From Paenibacillaceae bacterium (GTDB lineage: Bacteria > Bacillota > Bacilli > Paenibacillales > Paenibacillaceae): a DNA stretch of 64,000 nucleotides. Under the pieces are notes generated by a model. It did not search any database. It saw nothing but the letters and a program-made list of their open reading frames with translations, and was not told where the DNA came from. Both the position numbers and the translations under genes were made by a program. Below are positions 16,413 to 25,144 of this stretch, piece after piece. The DNA lies in NCBI GenBank assembly GCA_900766135.1, contig CAAFUF010000029.1, positions 124,001 through 188,000 of the forward strand, in the 5' to 3' direction. Every line of letters starts with the position of its first letter. The stretch's first letter is position 1.

Positions 16413-18002
16413 ATGTTTAAAGTGTTAGTATCGGATCCGATCAGCGACTTGGGGATTCAGCAGCTGATGGATGCAGCCGACGTTGAGGTCGACAAGAAAC
16501 CGGGTCTCAGCGAAGACGAATTGGTGCAGATCATTCCGCAATATGACGGTCTTCTGGTCCGCAGCCAAACGAAAGTAACCGAAAAAATCATGGAAGCCGG
16601 GACCCGCTTGAAAGTCATCGGCCGCGCAGGTGTCGGGGTCGACAATATCAATCTGGAAGCCGCAACGAAACGCGGGATCATCGTCATTAATGCTCCGGAC
16701 GGCAATACGATCACGACTTGCGAGCACGCGTTTGCGATGATGATGGCGTTGGCCCGCCATATTCCTCAAGCTTACGCCAAAACGATTAACGGCGAATGGG
16801 ACCGCAAATTCCTCGGCGTAGAGCTGCGCAACAAAACGTTGGGCGTGCTGGGCATGGGCCGGATCGGCAGCGAGGTTGCCAAGCGGGCTAAAGCGTTCGG
16901 CATGGATATTCTCGGGTATGACCCGTTCCTTACCGAGGATCGCGCCGAGAAGCTGGGCGTCAAGCTGGCTACCGTAGACGATATCATTCGTAACGCCGAC
17001 TTTATTACGGTGCACACGCCATTGACGCCGGAAACGAAGCATATGATCGCCCGTCCGCAGTTTGAAGTGATGAAGAAAGGCATGCGTATCGTCAACTGCG
17101 CCCGCGGCGGCATTATCGACGAAATGGCGCTGGTTGAAGCGATCGACCAAGGCATCGTTGCCGGAGCAGCCTTTGACGTGTTCGAGAAAGAACCGCCGGA
17201 AGCCGACCACCCTTTCCTTAACCATCCGAAAATCATCGTGACCCCGCACCTCGGCGCTTCCACCGTGGAAGCCCAGGAGAACGTGGCCATCGACGTATCG
17301 GAGCAAGTCCTCCATATCCTGCGCAACGAACCGTTCAAAAACGCCGTCAACATGCCGCCGGTAGCGGCCAGCGTCATGAACAAACTGCAGCCTTACTTCG
17401 AGCTCGGCGAGAAAATCGGGGTCTTCCTGTCCCAGTTGAACAATCAAGCCGTGAAGGAAATCCACGTCGACTATGCCGGGGATCTGGCGGAAGTCGATAC
17501 GCAGCCGCTCACCCGCTACATTATCAAAGGGGTGTTATCCCGCCATTTCGCCGGAGACGTGAATATCGTCAACTCGATGCATCTGGCGAAAGTCCGCGAC
17601 ATCAACGTGGTCGTATCGCAGGCTTCAGCCACCAAAGGCTTCACCAACCTGATCTCCGTGACGCTCAAGGCCCAAGACGGGGCGGAGCGTCGAGTCGCTG
17701 GAACCCTGCTCAACGGATATGGCGCGCGGATCGTACAGATCGACAAATTCCCGGTCGACGTCGCGCCGGAAGGTCATCTGATTTTCATTTCGCACAATGA
17801 CAAACCGGGGATCATCGGCCATGTCGGTACCCTGCTCGGGAAAAACGACGTCAACATCGCCTCCATGCAGGTGGGACGTAAGCTCGTCGGCGGAGAAGCC
17901 ATCATGGTCCTGACCGTGGATAAAACCGTGACGAAGGACGTACTGGACGATTTGACGAAGCTCCCCGAATTGAATAAAGCGCAGCACATCATTTTAGCCT
18001 AA
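16413..18002 (+). CDS. serA: D-3-phosphoglycerate dehydrogenase
   Basis: SerA oxidises 3-phosphoglycerate to 3-phosphohydroxypyruvate, the first step of serine synthesis. The 529 residues follow the long form: a substrate domain, NAD-binding Rossmann fold (GRAGVGVDNI near 70, LGMGRIG at 146-152), RGGIIDE and the catalytic Glu/His region (PHLGASTVEA). An allosteric substrate-binding domain follows, then a C-terminal ACT domain (about 455-529). AGGAGG precedes ATG 16413. Regulation by the upstream T-box links expression to tRNA charging, while the ACT domain suggests feedback by serine. Confidence 0.95.
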   Translation: MFKVLVSDPISDLGIQQLMDAADVEVDKKPGLSEDELVQIIPQYDGLLVRSQTKVTEKIMEAGTRLKVIGRAGVGVDNINLEAATKRGIIVINAPDGNTITTCEHAFAMMMALARHIPQAYAKTINGEWDRKFLGVELRNKTLGVLGMGRIGSEVAKRAKAFGMDILGYDPFLTEDRAEKLGVKLATVDDIIRNADFITVHTPLTPETKHMIARPQFEVMKKGMRIVNCARGGIIDEMALVEAIDQGIVAGAAFDVFEKEPPEADHPFLNHPKIIVTPHLGASTVEAQENVAIDVSEQVLHILRNEPFKNAVNMPPVAASVMNKLQPYFELGEKIGVFLSQLNNQAVKEIHVDYAGDLAEVDTQPLTRYIIKGVLSRHFAGDVNIVNSMHLAKVRDINVVVSQASATKGFTNLISVTLKAQDGAERRVAGTLLNGYGARIVQIDKFPVDVAPEGHLIFISHNDKPGIIGHVGTLLGKNDVNIASMQVGRKLVGGEAIMVLTVDKTVTKDVLDDLTKLPELNKAQHIILA

Positions 18003-18058
18003 TCCGGCCAATATTCCGATCATTGTTCCACGATGAACAAGATTTATCTGCGGCATTC

Positions 18059-18100
18059 AACAAAAAAACATCCTTCTTCGCGAAGGATGTTTTTTTGTTG
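18059..18100. terminator. Bidirectional terminator between serA and resE
   Basis: AACAAAAAAACATCCTTC pairs with GAAGGATGTTTTTTTGTT around a short TTCGCG-containing loop, with A- and T-runs on both sides. It ends both convergent transcripts. Confidence 0.9.
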
Positions 18101-19540
18101 TTACGTGGTTTGTCCCTTTTCGACAGGAAGCAAGAAATGAAAAGCCGTACCTTTACCGATTTCGCTATCGGCCCAAATCGACCCATGATGAGCGTCGATG
18201 ATATTCTTGACGATCGAAAGACCCAATCCCGTTCCGCCGCTCTCGCCCCGAACACGAGCTTTATCGGCTTTATAGAAGCGATCAAAGATAAAACGCAAAT
18301 CATCGCTCGGGATGCCGACCCCCGTATCCGTCACGGTCGCGTGCAGCTGCTTGCCTTGCCCGCCCGGCTCCATGTGAGCCGTCACCGCAACGGTTCCTCC
18401 TTCCGGCGTATGCCGGAAAGCATTGTCCAGCAGGTTGGTCAGAACCTGCTCTAACCGGTCTTCATCCGCTTGCAGCTCCAGCTCTCCTTCTTCCAGATCC
18501 AAGGCAAGTTCAACGCCGTTCTCCTTGGCCCGCACCTGAAATTTACGGTACACCCGCTCGGCCAATTCGCGGAAGTCGACCTGGCGCATCGCCATATCCG
18601 TATGCCCCGCTTCCATGCGGGCCAAGTCCAGCAGGTCACGGACAAGCCGCCCCATCCGCAAGGATTCGTCATGAATAACCTGGGCGAGCTCCGCGCTCTC
18701 TTCCGGGGATGAAGCCATGCCGTCCAGCAGCGCTTCGCTGTAACCCTGCATCATCGAGAGCGGGGTCCGAATTTCATGGGACACGTTCGCCACGAAGTCG
18801 CGGCGCATCTTCTCCAGACTCACCTCTTCGGTCACGTCGCGAAGCACGGCAACCGCTCCGCGGACCTCGCCGTCCGAAGACAGCGGAGCCATATGAACGG
18901 ACCATACGCCTTTCATGACGTGTACGTTCATTTTCTGGTCGTTCTCCTGATCGAGCAGCCGGTGGAACATCGGAAGCAGCGGTTGCGGAACAACCTGCCC
19001 TTCGCCGGTTGGCACGGGCGGATCCTCTCCCTCTTCCTCGGTCAGATCGCCCCACATTTGCAGGATCCGATCGCCCGGCGGATTGGTCAAGATCACGTAG
19101 CCTTCCCGATCCAAGGTGATCACCGCATCGTTCATGCTCCGCAGCACGCTGGATAGATGCTCTTTCTCATGCTTCAAGCTGCGGATCGTATTCTCGAGCT
19201 CCTCAGCCATATGATTAAACGTAATCGCTAATTCGCCGATCTCGTCGCTCGTTCGAAGCGACAGGCGTGTGTCATACTTCCCCTTGCGCACCGAATCTGC
19301 AGCCTGAATAAGCTGCTGCATCGGTTGGGTAATCTTGGTGAACAGAAACAACGCAAAAAACGTCGTGAGCGAAAATCCAATCATCGAGACGATCACGAAT
19401 AATCGTTTGACCGCTCCGGAGTTCGTAAAATTCGTATCGATATACGGCAGCAGGAACAGTCCCATCAGCATCAGGACGCAGGCCACCAAACAAATGATCG
19501 TGATCCACAGCTTACCGACGAGCGTTCTCCAGAAGTTCAC
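18101..19540 (-). CDS. resE: Sensor histidine kinase ResE with reduced sensor domain
   Basis: A 479-residue kinase: TM1 about 11-32, only about 14 extracytoplasmic residues, TM2 about 47-68, HAMP to about 120, PAS domain to about 240, then HisKA with SHEIRTPL (His255) and an HATPase domain with DNAFRHT, DTGVGIP and GTGLGLS. B. subtilis ResE is about 589 residues with a large external domain, so sensing here must rely on the PAS domain or the membrane segments. GTG at 19540 abuts the resD stop. ResE/ResD control respiration and anaerobic genes. Confidence 0.9.
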   Translation of the reverse strand: MNFWRTLVGKLWITIICLVACVLMLMGLFLLPYIDTNFTNSGAVKRLFVIVSMIGFSLTTFFALFLFTKITQPMQQLIQAADSVRKGKYDTRLSLRTSDEIGELAITFNHMAEELENTIRSLKHEKEHLSSVLRSMNDAVITLDREGYVILTNPPGDRILQMWGDLTEEEGEDPPVPTGEGQVVPQPLLPMFHRLLDQENDQKMNVHVMKGVWSVHMAPLSSDGEVRGAVAVLRDVTEEVSLEKMRRDFVANVSHEIRTPLSMMQGYSEALLDGMASSPEESAELAQVIHDESLRMGRLVRDLLDLARMEAGHTDMAMRQVDFRELAERVYRKFQVRAKENGVELALDLEEGELELQADEDRLEQVLTNLLDNAFRHTPEGGTVAVTAHMEPGGQGKQLHATVTDTGVGIPSDDLRFIFDRFYKADKARVRGESGGTGLGLSIVKNIIDAHHGSIWADSEIGKGTAFHFLLPVEKGQTT

Positions 19541-20257
19541 TTACTTCGAAACCTCCAGCTTGTATCCGACGCCCCACACCGTGGTGATCATCGCGGCGGA
19601 TTCCGGCGATACCTTGTTCAGTTTCTCGCGCAGCCGTTTGACATGAGTGTCGACCGTGCGCAAATCGCCGAAAAATTCGTAATTCCAAACGTCCTTCAAC
19701 AGTTCTTCCCGCGAAAACACTTTATCCGGTGAAACCGCCAGATAATGAAGCAGCTCATATTCCTTCGGGGTCAAGCTGACCTCTTGGCCGCTAGCCGTCA
19801 CCCGATGAGCGTCATGCTCAATGACAAGATGAGGGAACACGATATTGTTGCTAGTCCCGCTTTCTTTGGTCAAATACGCCGTTGCCGAGGCGCGACGCAT
19901 AATCGCCTTGACCCGGTAGATGACCTCACGAGGGCTAAACGGCTTGACGACGTAATCGTCCGCTCCGACTTCAAAGCCCTGCACGCGGTTGATTTCCTCG
20001 CCCTTGGCCGTCAGCATCAGCACCGGCGTTGCCTTGACTTGTCTCAAACGGTTACAGACCTCGACGCCGTCAATGCCCGGCAGCATGACGTCGAGCAGAA
20101 TCAAACCGTAGTCGCCGGAGGTCGCCATTTTCAAGGCAGTCTCTCCGTCTTCGGCTTCATCGATTTCGTAGCCTTCTTTTTCCAAGTACATCTTCAGCAG
20201 CCGGCGAATCCGCTCCTCGTCATCGACTACCAGAATGCGGTTTGCTTGATCTGACAT
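19541..20257 (-). CDS. resD: Response regulator ResD
   Basis: An OmpR/PhoB-family regulator of 238 residues. The receiver domain has DDE (12-14), the phospho-acceptor Asp56 in LLDVMLPG, TAKG and the KPFSPRE lysine. The C-terminal winged helix contains LTPKEYELLHYL, the recognition region VDTHVKRLREKL and WGVGYKL. ATG 20257 (MSDQANR) is chosen over an upstream frame start because GGGG lies 11 nt upstream and family members start here. It is directly adjacent to resE. Confidence 0.93.
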   Translation of the reverse strand: MSDQANRILVVDDEERIRRLLKMYLEKEGYEIDEAEDGETALKMATSGDYGLILLDVMLPGIDGVEVCNRLRQVKATPVLMLTAKGEEINRVQGFEVGADDYVVKPFSPREVIYRVKAIMRRASATAYLTKESGTSNNIVFPHLVIEHDAHRVTASGQEVSLTPKEYELLHYLAVSPDKVFSREELLKDVWNYEFFGDLRTVDTHVKRLREKLNKVSPESAAMITTVWGVGYKLEVSK

Positions 20258-20321
20258 TAACAACAACCCCTTCATCATCTTACCCAATCAGTTGAGCAGT
20301 CCATATGGTCTTCTTGCTTTG

Positions 20322-21587
20322 TTAATCGGTACCCGCATAGGAGTGCAGACCTGCTATGATCAAATTCACCCCTACGAGCGTAAACATCACGACTAGAAAT
20401 CCCAAGACGGCCAGCCACGAAGCCTTACGTCCCTGAAACCCTCGCGACAAGCGCAAATGCAGATAGGCACTGTAAAACAGCCAGGTAATCAGCGCCCATA
20501 CTTCCTTCGGATCCCAGCCCCAGAATCTGCCCCAGGCCTGCTGCGCCCAGATCATGGCAAATACGAGCGCACCCAAAGTAAAGATTGGGAAACCGATCGC
20601 AATCGCCCGGTAGCTGATCTCATCCAGATCGTCCGGATCGATGCCCCGAAGCGCCGGCGATAGCGCCGAGCCCAGCGGTTTACGAATCATCAACCGGAGC
20701 AGCAAATAAAGCACGGTACCTGTTAGTATGGCCCAAATGACCGTGTTCAGTTTGCGGCCGGCCGTATCCCCCCTCATCCAGGAAGGCGCCTCGAATAACG
20801 GCTTCGTCATTCCAAGGAACGGCTGGATTTGCTCCGCTTCGCCTTGATGCGGACCGACGATCGGTGGCAGATTATAGATTTCTTTATCTTCTATTGTACT
20901 ATCCTGCTCTACTTGGCTGTCAATCGTTGTCTGATTTTGTACGAATACGGCTTCATATCCGGCTGCCCGAAAAGCGAAAACGGAAACAATAAAGCCCAAT
21001 ACTATAATAATAGAAAAAAGCGTAAATTCAACCCACCATTTTTGCCGGCGGCCGGGCCGGTCGGTGGCGGCGAAATCCACGGCGCGCAGCAGGTACATCA
21101 ACCCGGCGATAAACCCTACGGCGAAAAACGCCTCTCCGGTTGCCGCCAGCGTCACATGGATATAGAGCCAAATGGAGCGAAGCGAGGGGATCAGCGGCTG
21201 CACGTCCTGCGGGAAGACGGCGGCATAAGCCATAATCAGAATGGCAAGCGGAAGCGCGAACACCCCCAATAGAATCTTACGATAAATGATAAAAACGACG
21301 GTGAAGGCCACCATTATCATCATCGACAAGAACGACATGAATTCGTACATGTTGCTGACCGGCACGTGTCCGCTGTAGGCCCAGCGGGTAGCGCAATAGA
21401 CAAGATGAGACAATAGGCCAAGCGAGGAGACGGTAAATGAAATACGTCCCCATTTGGCCTCATGGCGCTGCGGGTCGCGATTGCGCCACGTTTTTCCCGT
21501 TACGGCCACCACATAGAATATAAAAGCCGCGCAATAAAGCAAAAAGGCCGTCATAAATGCGACTCTGCTGATTTCCAGAAAGTTCAT
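20322..21587 (-). CDS. resC: Cytochrome c biogenesis protein ResC (CcsA family)
   Basis: ResC handles and presents haem for attachment to apocytochrome c on the outer face of the membrane, in a complex with ResB (System II). The 421-residue multi-pass protein contains the haem-binding tryptophan-rich WWD-type motif WGRFWGWDPKEVWALITWL and conserved histidines in HVTLAATGE and LHLRLSRG. An extracytoplasmic insert of about 100 residues precedes the WWD loop. Its start overlaps the resB stop by 4 nt, indicating coupled translation. Confidence 0.93.
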   Translation of the reverse strand: MNFLEISRVAFMTAFLLYCAAFIFYVVAVTGKTWRNRDPQRHEAKWGRISFTVSSLGLLSHLVYCATRWAYSGHVPVSNMYEFMSFLSMMIMVAFTVVFIIYRKILLGVFALPLAILIMAYAAVFPQDVQPLIPSLRSIWLYIHVTLAATGEAFFAVGFIAGLMYLLRAVDFAATDRPGRRQKWWVEFTLFSIIIVLGFIVSVFAFRAAGYEAVFVQNQTTIDSQVEQDSTIEDKEIYNLPPIVGPHQGEAEQIQPFLGMTKPLFEAPSWMRGDTAGRKLNTVIWAILTGTVLYLLLRLMIRKPLGSALSPALRGIDPDDLDEISYRAIAIGFPIFTLGALVFAMIWAQQAWGRFWGWDPKEVWALITWLFYSAYLHLRLSRGFQGRKASWLAVLGFLVVMFTLVGVNLIIAGLHSYAGTD

Positions 21588-23254
21588 GGACGTTTCCCCC
21601 TGTTTTCCAATGACTTCTCATCCGCTTCCAGTCCCATCGATTGGAGGAACCCGGAAACTTCGCGGCGCATGCCGAACCAATTTTTCGTCGTGTGCCCGCC
21701 CAGCGTCAACTGACGGCCGTCCACACGCAGCCAAATTCGGCGATGCTGCCAGTAAAATCCCAAGATCAACCCAAGCATTACGATTCCGAGCCCCAGCCAT
21801 ACGAATGGCATCGCCCGGTCGATCCGGATGTTCAGGTAACTGGACGCTGCGATAAAATCCACGTCCTCCATGCCAAGGACATCCAACTGCAGTTTCGACT
21901 GCACTCCGCCGAGCTGCTGGTTGATCGCATCCTGCTGGAACCGCTCCTTGTCGACCTGCTTGGGAAAATAAATGTACTGCGCGCCTTTGTCCGGAAGATC
22001 CGGTCCCTGGATCAAAAACAAGAAAGCCGGCGCGTTGGGTTCACCGGAGATGGATACCGGCTGCCCCTCGTCGTTCAGGGAAAAATCCATATATTTATTT
22101 TGCAGCGTCAGCCGATAAGGGCCGATTTCAACCTCGCGCTGAGGATTTCTCATGTCCAATTTGAATTTCCCGTACGACTCCCCGGTTTTGACATCGATTA
22201 AGGCCGGCTGCACGGACCTCAGCTTCGGCGTGAGATCGAAGTCGAACTGATACGCTTGAAGTCCTTTGTAGCTGAGCGGATCGTTCACCCGGATCGCGTG
22301 ACGGTCCACTTCGCGAAGCTGCGGCTCTTTCGAGGGATCGTCGCAATCGGCCGTGCATTCATAGAGAACCGCTTGCGTTTCGAACAGCTTCGGCACGACT
22401 TTGCCTCTCGCTTTGAAATCCTCGGACATTTCGTCTTCGCTGTAATATTCGACCGTAAACTTCTCATTTTTCAGATAGAGGTTCGTTTCCGGAATCCGCG
22501 TAATTTCCCCCTCGGGAAACCAGTAGTGTTTGTCCAAGTGAAGCCCCGGCAACCCGCGGAACAAAACAGCCAGAAGAAAAACGATCAACCCGATATGAAT
22601 GATGTAGGGGCCCCACCGGCTAAATCGCTGTTTCTCCGCCAGCAGGGCACTCCCGTCCGTATACACACGGTAGTGCTTCTTCCGCAAAGGTTGAACGGCC
22701 CGCTGGACCCATTCCGTGCCTTCTTCACTAATTTCCCCCTGGTACACGACTTTCTGCCGGGTGAGAAATTCAAGGTGTTTGCGCACTTTTTGCTTTGAAA
22801 GCGCTTTGTACAGCGGAAGCACGCGATCCAGGCTGCAGATCACCAGCGAAGCGCCGATCATGACTAGCAGCAGAATGAACCACCAGGATTCATACGTATG
22901 GGATAAGCCCAGCCGGTAATAAATTTCGCCGATCGTACCATATTTGTTTTTGTAAAAGGTGGACGGATCAAAATTGATGAAGTTGCTCTCCTGCTCGAAG
23001 ATCGTACCGAACATCGCACCAATCAGCGTGATGATGATCAGGTAGATGGCGACCTTCACGGAGGAGAAGAAATTCCAAATCCGATCGATCACGTTAGGGT
23101 TGGCCCGCTGCGATCGCCGGGCGACCCCGTCATAACGCATCTCCAGCAACCCGCCCGGCTGCTCATCCTCGATCAGCGGTTTGCCGCAGGCTTCGCATAA
23201 CACGGTTCCCACCCGATTCTGGTGGCCGCATTCGCATTTTGTGTTTTGGATCAC
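21584..23254 (-). CDS. resB: Cytochrome c biogenesis protein ResB
   Basis: ResB is the partner of ResC in System II cytochrome c maturation. The 556-residue protein starts with a cytoplasmic four-cysteine zinc ribbon (CECGHQ and CEACGKP, residues 8-24). Three membrane helices follow (about 67-87, 124-142 and 218-238), then a large external domain of about 240 residues and a final helix near 495-515 with the haem-channel FYWQHRR. The gene lies 22 nt after resA and overlaps resC. Confidence 0.93.
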   Translation of the reverse strand: MIQNTKCECGHQNRVGTVLCEACGKPLIEDEQPGGLLEMRYDGVARRSQRANPNVIDRIWNFFSSVKVAIYLIIITLIGAMFGTIFEQESNFINFDPSTFYKNKYGTIGEIYYRLGLSHTYESWWFILLLVMIGASLVICSLDRVLPLYKALSKQKVRKHLEFLTRQKVVYQGEISEEGTEWVQRAVQPLRKKHYRVYTDGSALLAEKQRFSRWGPYIIHIGLIVFLLAVLFRGLPGLHLDKHYWFPEGEITRIPETNLYLKNEKFTVEYYSEDEMSEDFKARGKVVPKLFETQAVLYECTADCDDPSKEPQLREVDRHAIRVNDPLSYKGLQAYQFDFDLTPKLRSVQPALIDVKTGESYGKFKLDMRNPQREVEIGPYRLTLQNKYMDFSLNDEGQPVSISGEPNAPAFLFLIQGPDLPDKGAQYIYFPKQVDKERFQQDAINQQLGGVQSKLQLDVLGMEDVDFIAASSYLNIRIDRAMPFVWLGLGIVMLGLILGFYWQHRRIWLRVDGRQLTLGGHTTKNWFGMRREVSGFLQSMGLEADEKSLENRGKRP

Positions 23255-23276
23255 GGATTATGCCCTCCTCTCGTCG

Positions 23277-23804
23277 TCAAAGATCCACCAGCTGCTTGAT
23301 TTGGTCATCCAACGTATCCAAGTTCAGCTCGCCTTGATGAATGGAGGAGATTTTGCCGTTCTTGCCGATAAAAAACGTCGTTGGCATCGGCACGATGCCA
23401 TAATCGCGGGTCGTGGTATTATCGGAATCAAATAGAATGGGAAAATCCACGCCCGTTTGCTTGACGAAATTTTGCACGGTCATCTCGTCTTCGCCCGTGT
23501 TGATGCCCAACACGACGACGCCTTGCTCGCGCCATTTTTCCCACTGGGCTTGCAGTGCCGGCATCTCTTTCACGCAATAGGTGCACCAGGTAGCCCAGAA
23601 ATTCAGGACAACCGTTTGGCCTTTGTAATCATCCAACGTATGTACCTGTCCATCCAAACCGAGCAGCTTAAAAGCCGGCGGTTTGCCGCCTTGCTTTGGT
23701 TTATCGGCTTCGCCGCCGGATACCGCGGTCCCGATGGCATATCCGCCCAGGACGACGATCAGCAGCAAGATGACGATTTGGACTGGCCGTCTCGCCTTCC
23801 CCAT
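23277..23804 (-). CDS. resA: Thiol-disulfide oxidoreductase ResA
   Basis: ResA is a membrane-anchored thioredoxin-like protein that reduces the CXXCH cysteines of apocytochrome c. From ATG 23804 (AAAGGAAG upstream) it is 175 residues, with a signal anchor at 8-27 and a thioredoxin fold. The active site is WCTYC (Cys74 and Cys77) with Glu80 conserved; B. subtilis ResA has CEPC, so the two middle residues differ. The cis-proline is in PMPTTFF. First gene of resABCDE. Confidence 0.92.
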   Translation of the reverse strand: MGKARRPVQIVILLLIVVLGGYAIGTAVSGGEADKPKQGGKPPAFKLLGLDGQVHTLDDYKGQTVVLNFWATWCTYCVKEMPALQAQWEKWREQGVVVLGINTGEDEMTVQNFVKQTGVDFPILFDSDNTTTRDYGIVPMPTTFFIGKNGKISSIHQGELNLDTLDDQIKQLVDL

Positions 23805-23840
23805 AGTTAACTTCCTTTCTATGACAATAATCATAAGTGT

Positions 23841-23873
23841 TGAACAAATCGTGAACACTCTATGAACATTATA
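23841..23873 (-). promoter_or_regulatory. resA promoter with a tandem 11-bp-spaced operator array
   Basis: On the plus strand TGAACA occurs at 23841-23846, 23852-23857 and 23863-23868, a three-unit direct repeat with an exact 11-bp period and 5-bp spacers. TATAAT (minus, 23868-23873) abuts it, with CTGAAA 16 bp upstream as a possible -35 box. Helically phased 6-bp repeats with 5-bp gaps are the hallmark of OmpR/PhoB-family sites. PhoP (consensus TTAACA) or ResD itself are candidates, since both are known to act on the B. subtilis resA promoter. Confidence 0.5.
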
Positions 23874-23921
23874 ACGATATTTGCCACAGTTTCAGCCCGG
23901 GGAAATATGAATATTATGTGA

Positions 23922-24263
23922 CGCGCTAGAAATGAGGGGAAAAAGTGGGGCAGAGGCGGTCAGGCGAAATATTTCTTACGAAACGTGGCGTCGCTTTTTA
24001 GCCTTAATGTTTGAACGATGGTTGGCTACGGCAGGGGCAGCCGGGCAAAATGTTCTTACGATCGCTGTTGCTCGCGGAATTCTTTAATTGCGATTTAAAG
24101 GTAGAATTCCGCTCACAAAGGCGAACGCTCCGCTTCTTCAGAATCATTTTCCCCTTTGCCACTTTCCGTGCTACTGTTCAATCCATAGGGCCTTGGCGCT
24201 TCGCTTCTTCAGAATCGTTTCACCCTGTTGCCCTTACCTCCTGTTCACCGCATTTCTAGCGCT
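23922..24263. repeat. Intergenic region bounded by 12-bp inverted repeats
   Basis: GCGCTAGAAATG near 23922 is the exact inverse of CATTTCTAGCGC at 24251-24262. Inside lie a hairpin GCGGAATTCT (24074-24083) / AGAATTCCGC (24103-24112) and a direct repeat CGCTTCTTCAGAATC (24131 and 24202). The right end covers the rluB stop codon. No coding frame with a ribosome binding site was found, so this 340-bp stretch is probably a non-coding or mobile-repeat element. Confidence 0.45.
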
Positions 24264-25002
24264 TAGGGGTGGGGGGAGTGGTGGTGCGGGCTTGTTTATA
24301 AAGGCTTTCGACCTCTTCTTTCGTCAAGTGGCGATAGAGGCCGCGTTTTAGGTTGCCGAGGTACAAATCGCCGAAAGATATGCGTTTCAGCTTGGTCACC
24401 GGGTGCGAGATCGCATCAAACATGCGGCGTACCTGGCGGTTTCTGCCTTCATGGATGGTGATCGAGATCGTCGAGAATTTGCCCTCCGGGTCGATGTCTT
24501 GGTACTCTACCTCCGCAGGGGCGGTCATTCCGTCCTCCAGCATCACGCCTTGCTTGAGCTTGTCCAGCGCCGAGCCATGCGGCACCCCTTTGACCGTTGC
24601 ATGATACGTCTTCGGCACATGATGCTTCGGGTGCGTCAGCAGATGAGCAAACTCGCCGTCGTTGGTCAGCAGCAACAAACCTTCGGTATCATAGTCAAGC
24701 CGGCCTACCGGGTAAACCCGCTCGGTGATTCCTTTTAAGTAGTCGGTGACGATTTTGCGGCCCTGAGGATCGGAAGCGCTCGTGATCACGCCTTTCGGTT
24801 TGTTGAACACAAGATACAGCTTCTTCTCCTTGCCGATAGATTTTCCCTCGACGGTGATGACGTCAACGGCCGGATCGGCTTTCGTGCCGAGGGTCGTGAC
24901 GGTTTCCCCGTTTACCTGAACTTTGCCGCTCAGAATCAATTCCTCGCATTTGCGGCGCGATGCCACGCCTGCAGCGGCCAATATTTTCTGTAATCTCTCC
25001 AT
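24256..25002 (-). CDS. rluB: Pseudouridine synthase, RluB/RsuA family
   Basis: A 248-residue enzyme with an N-terminal S4 RNA-binding domain (ERLQKILAAAGVASRRKCEE) and a catalytic domain with VGRLDYDTEGLLLLTNDG, where the Asp of GRLD is the nucleophile, plus EGRNRQVRRMF. Family members modify uridines in rRNA; synteny with dacB-spmA-spmB and resA matches B. subtilis rluB (23S U2633 position there). The last codons and stop fall in an inverted-repeat end shared with the intergenic region. Confidence 0.9.
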   Translation of the reverse strand: MERLQKILAAAGVASRRKCEELILSGKVQVNGETVTTLGTKADPAVDVITVEGKSIGKEKKLYLVFNKPKGVITSASDPQGRKIVTDYLKGITERVYPVGRLDYDTEGLLLLTNDGEFAHLLTHPKHHVPKTYHATVKGVPHGSALDKLKQGVMLEDGMTAPAEVEYQDIDPEGKFSTISITIHEGRNRQVRRMFDAISHPVTKLKRISFGDLYLGNLKRGLYRHLTKEEVESLYKQARTTTPPTPKR

Positions 25003-25074
25003 TTTCGCTAAGTCACCTCATACACATGATACCCACCGAAAGGCAAAATCACAATAGCCGTGCGGAGAAACCGC

Positions 25075-25113
25075 AAAAACCGCCTCGTCAGCTAAGAAGA
25101 GCTGCAGGCGGTT
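25075..25113 (-). terminator. Terminator after spmB
   Basis: Minus-strand GAACCGCCT pairs with AGGCGGTTTTT around an inner AGCT/AGCT pair, then TTTTTG. It separates the dacB-spmA-spmB transcript from rluB. Confidence 0.8.
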
Positions 25114-25144
25114 CACACTTGGCAACATAACCGATATGTAGGAA

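Noticed and set aside
16425..17465. 346-codon minus-strand frame opposite serA
   Set aside because: serA is complete and conserved; the opposite frame has no ribosome binding site or recognisable domain.
23820..23835. TATGA-N6-TCATA inverted repeat upstream of resA as a Fur or Fnr site
   Set aside because: Only about 12 of 19 positions fit a Fur box and the half-sites are too short for Fnr; left unassigned.
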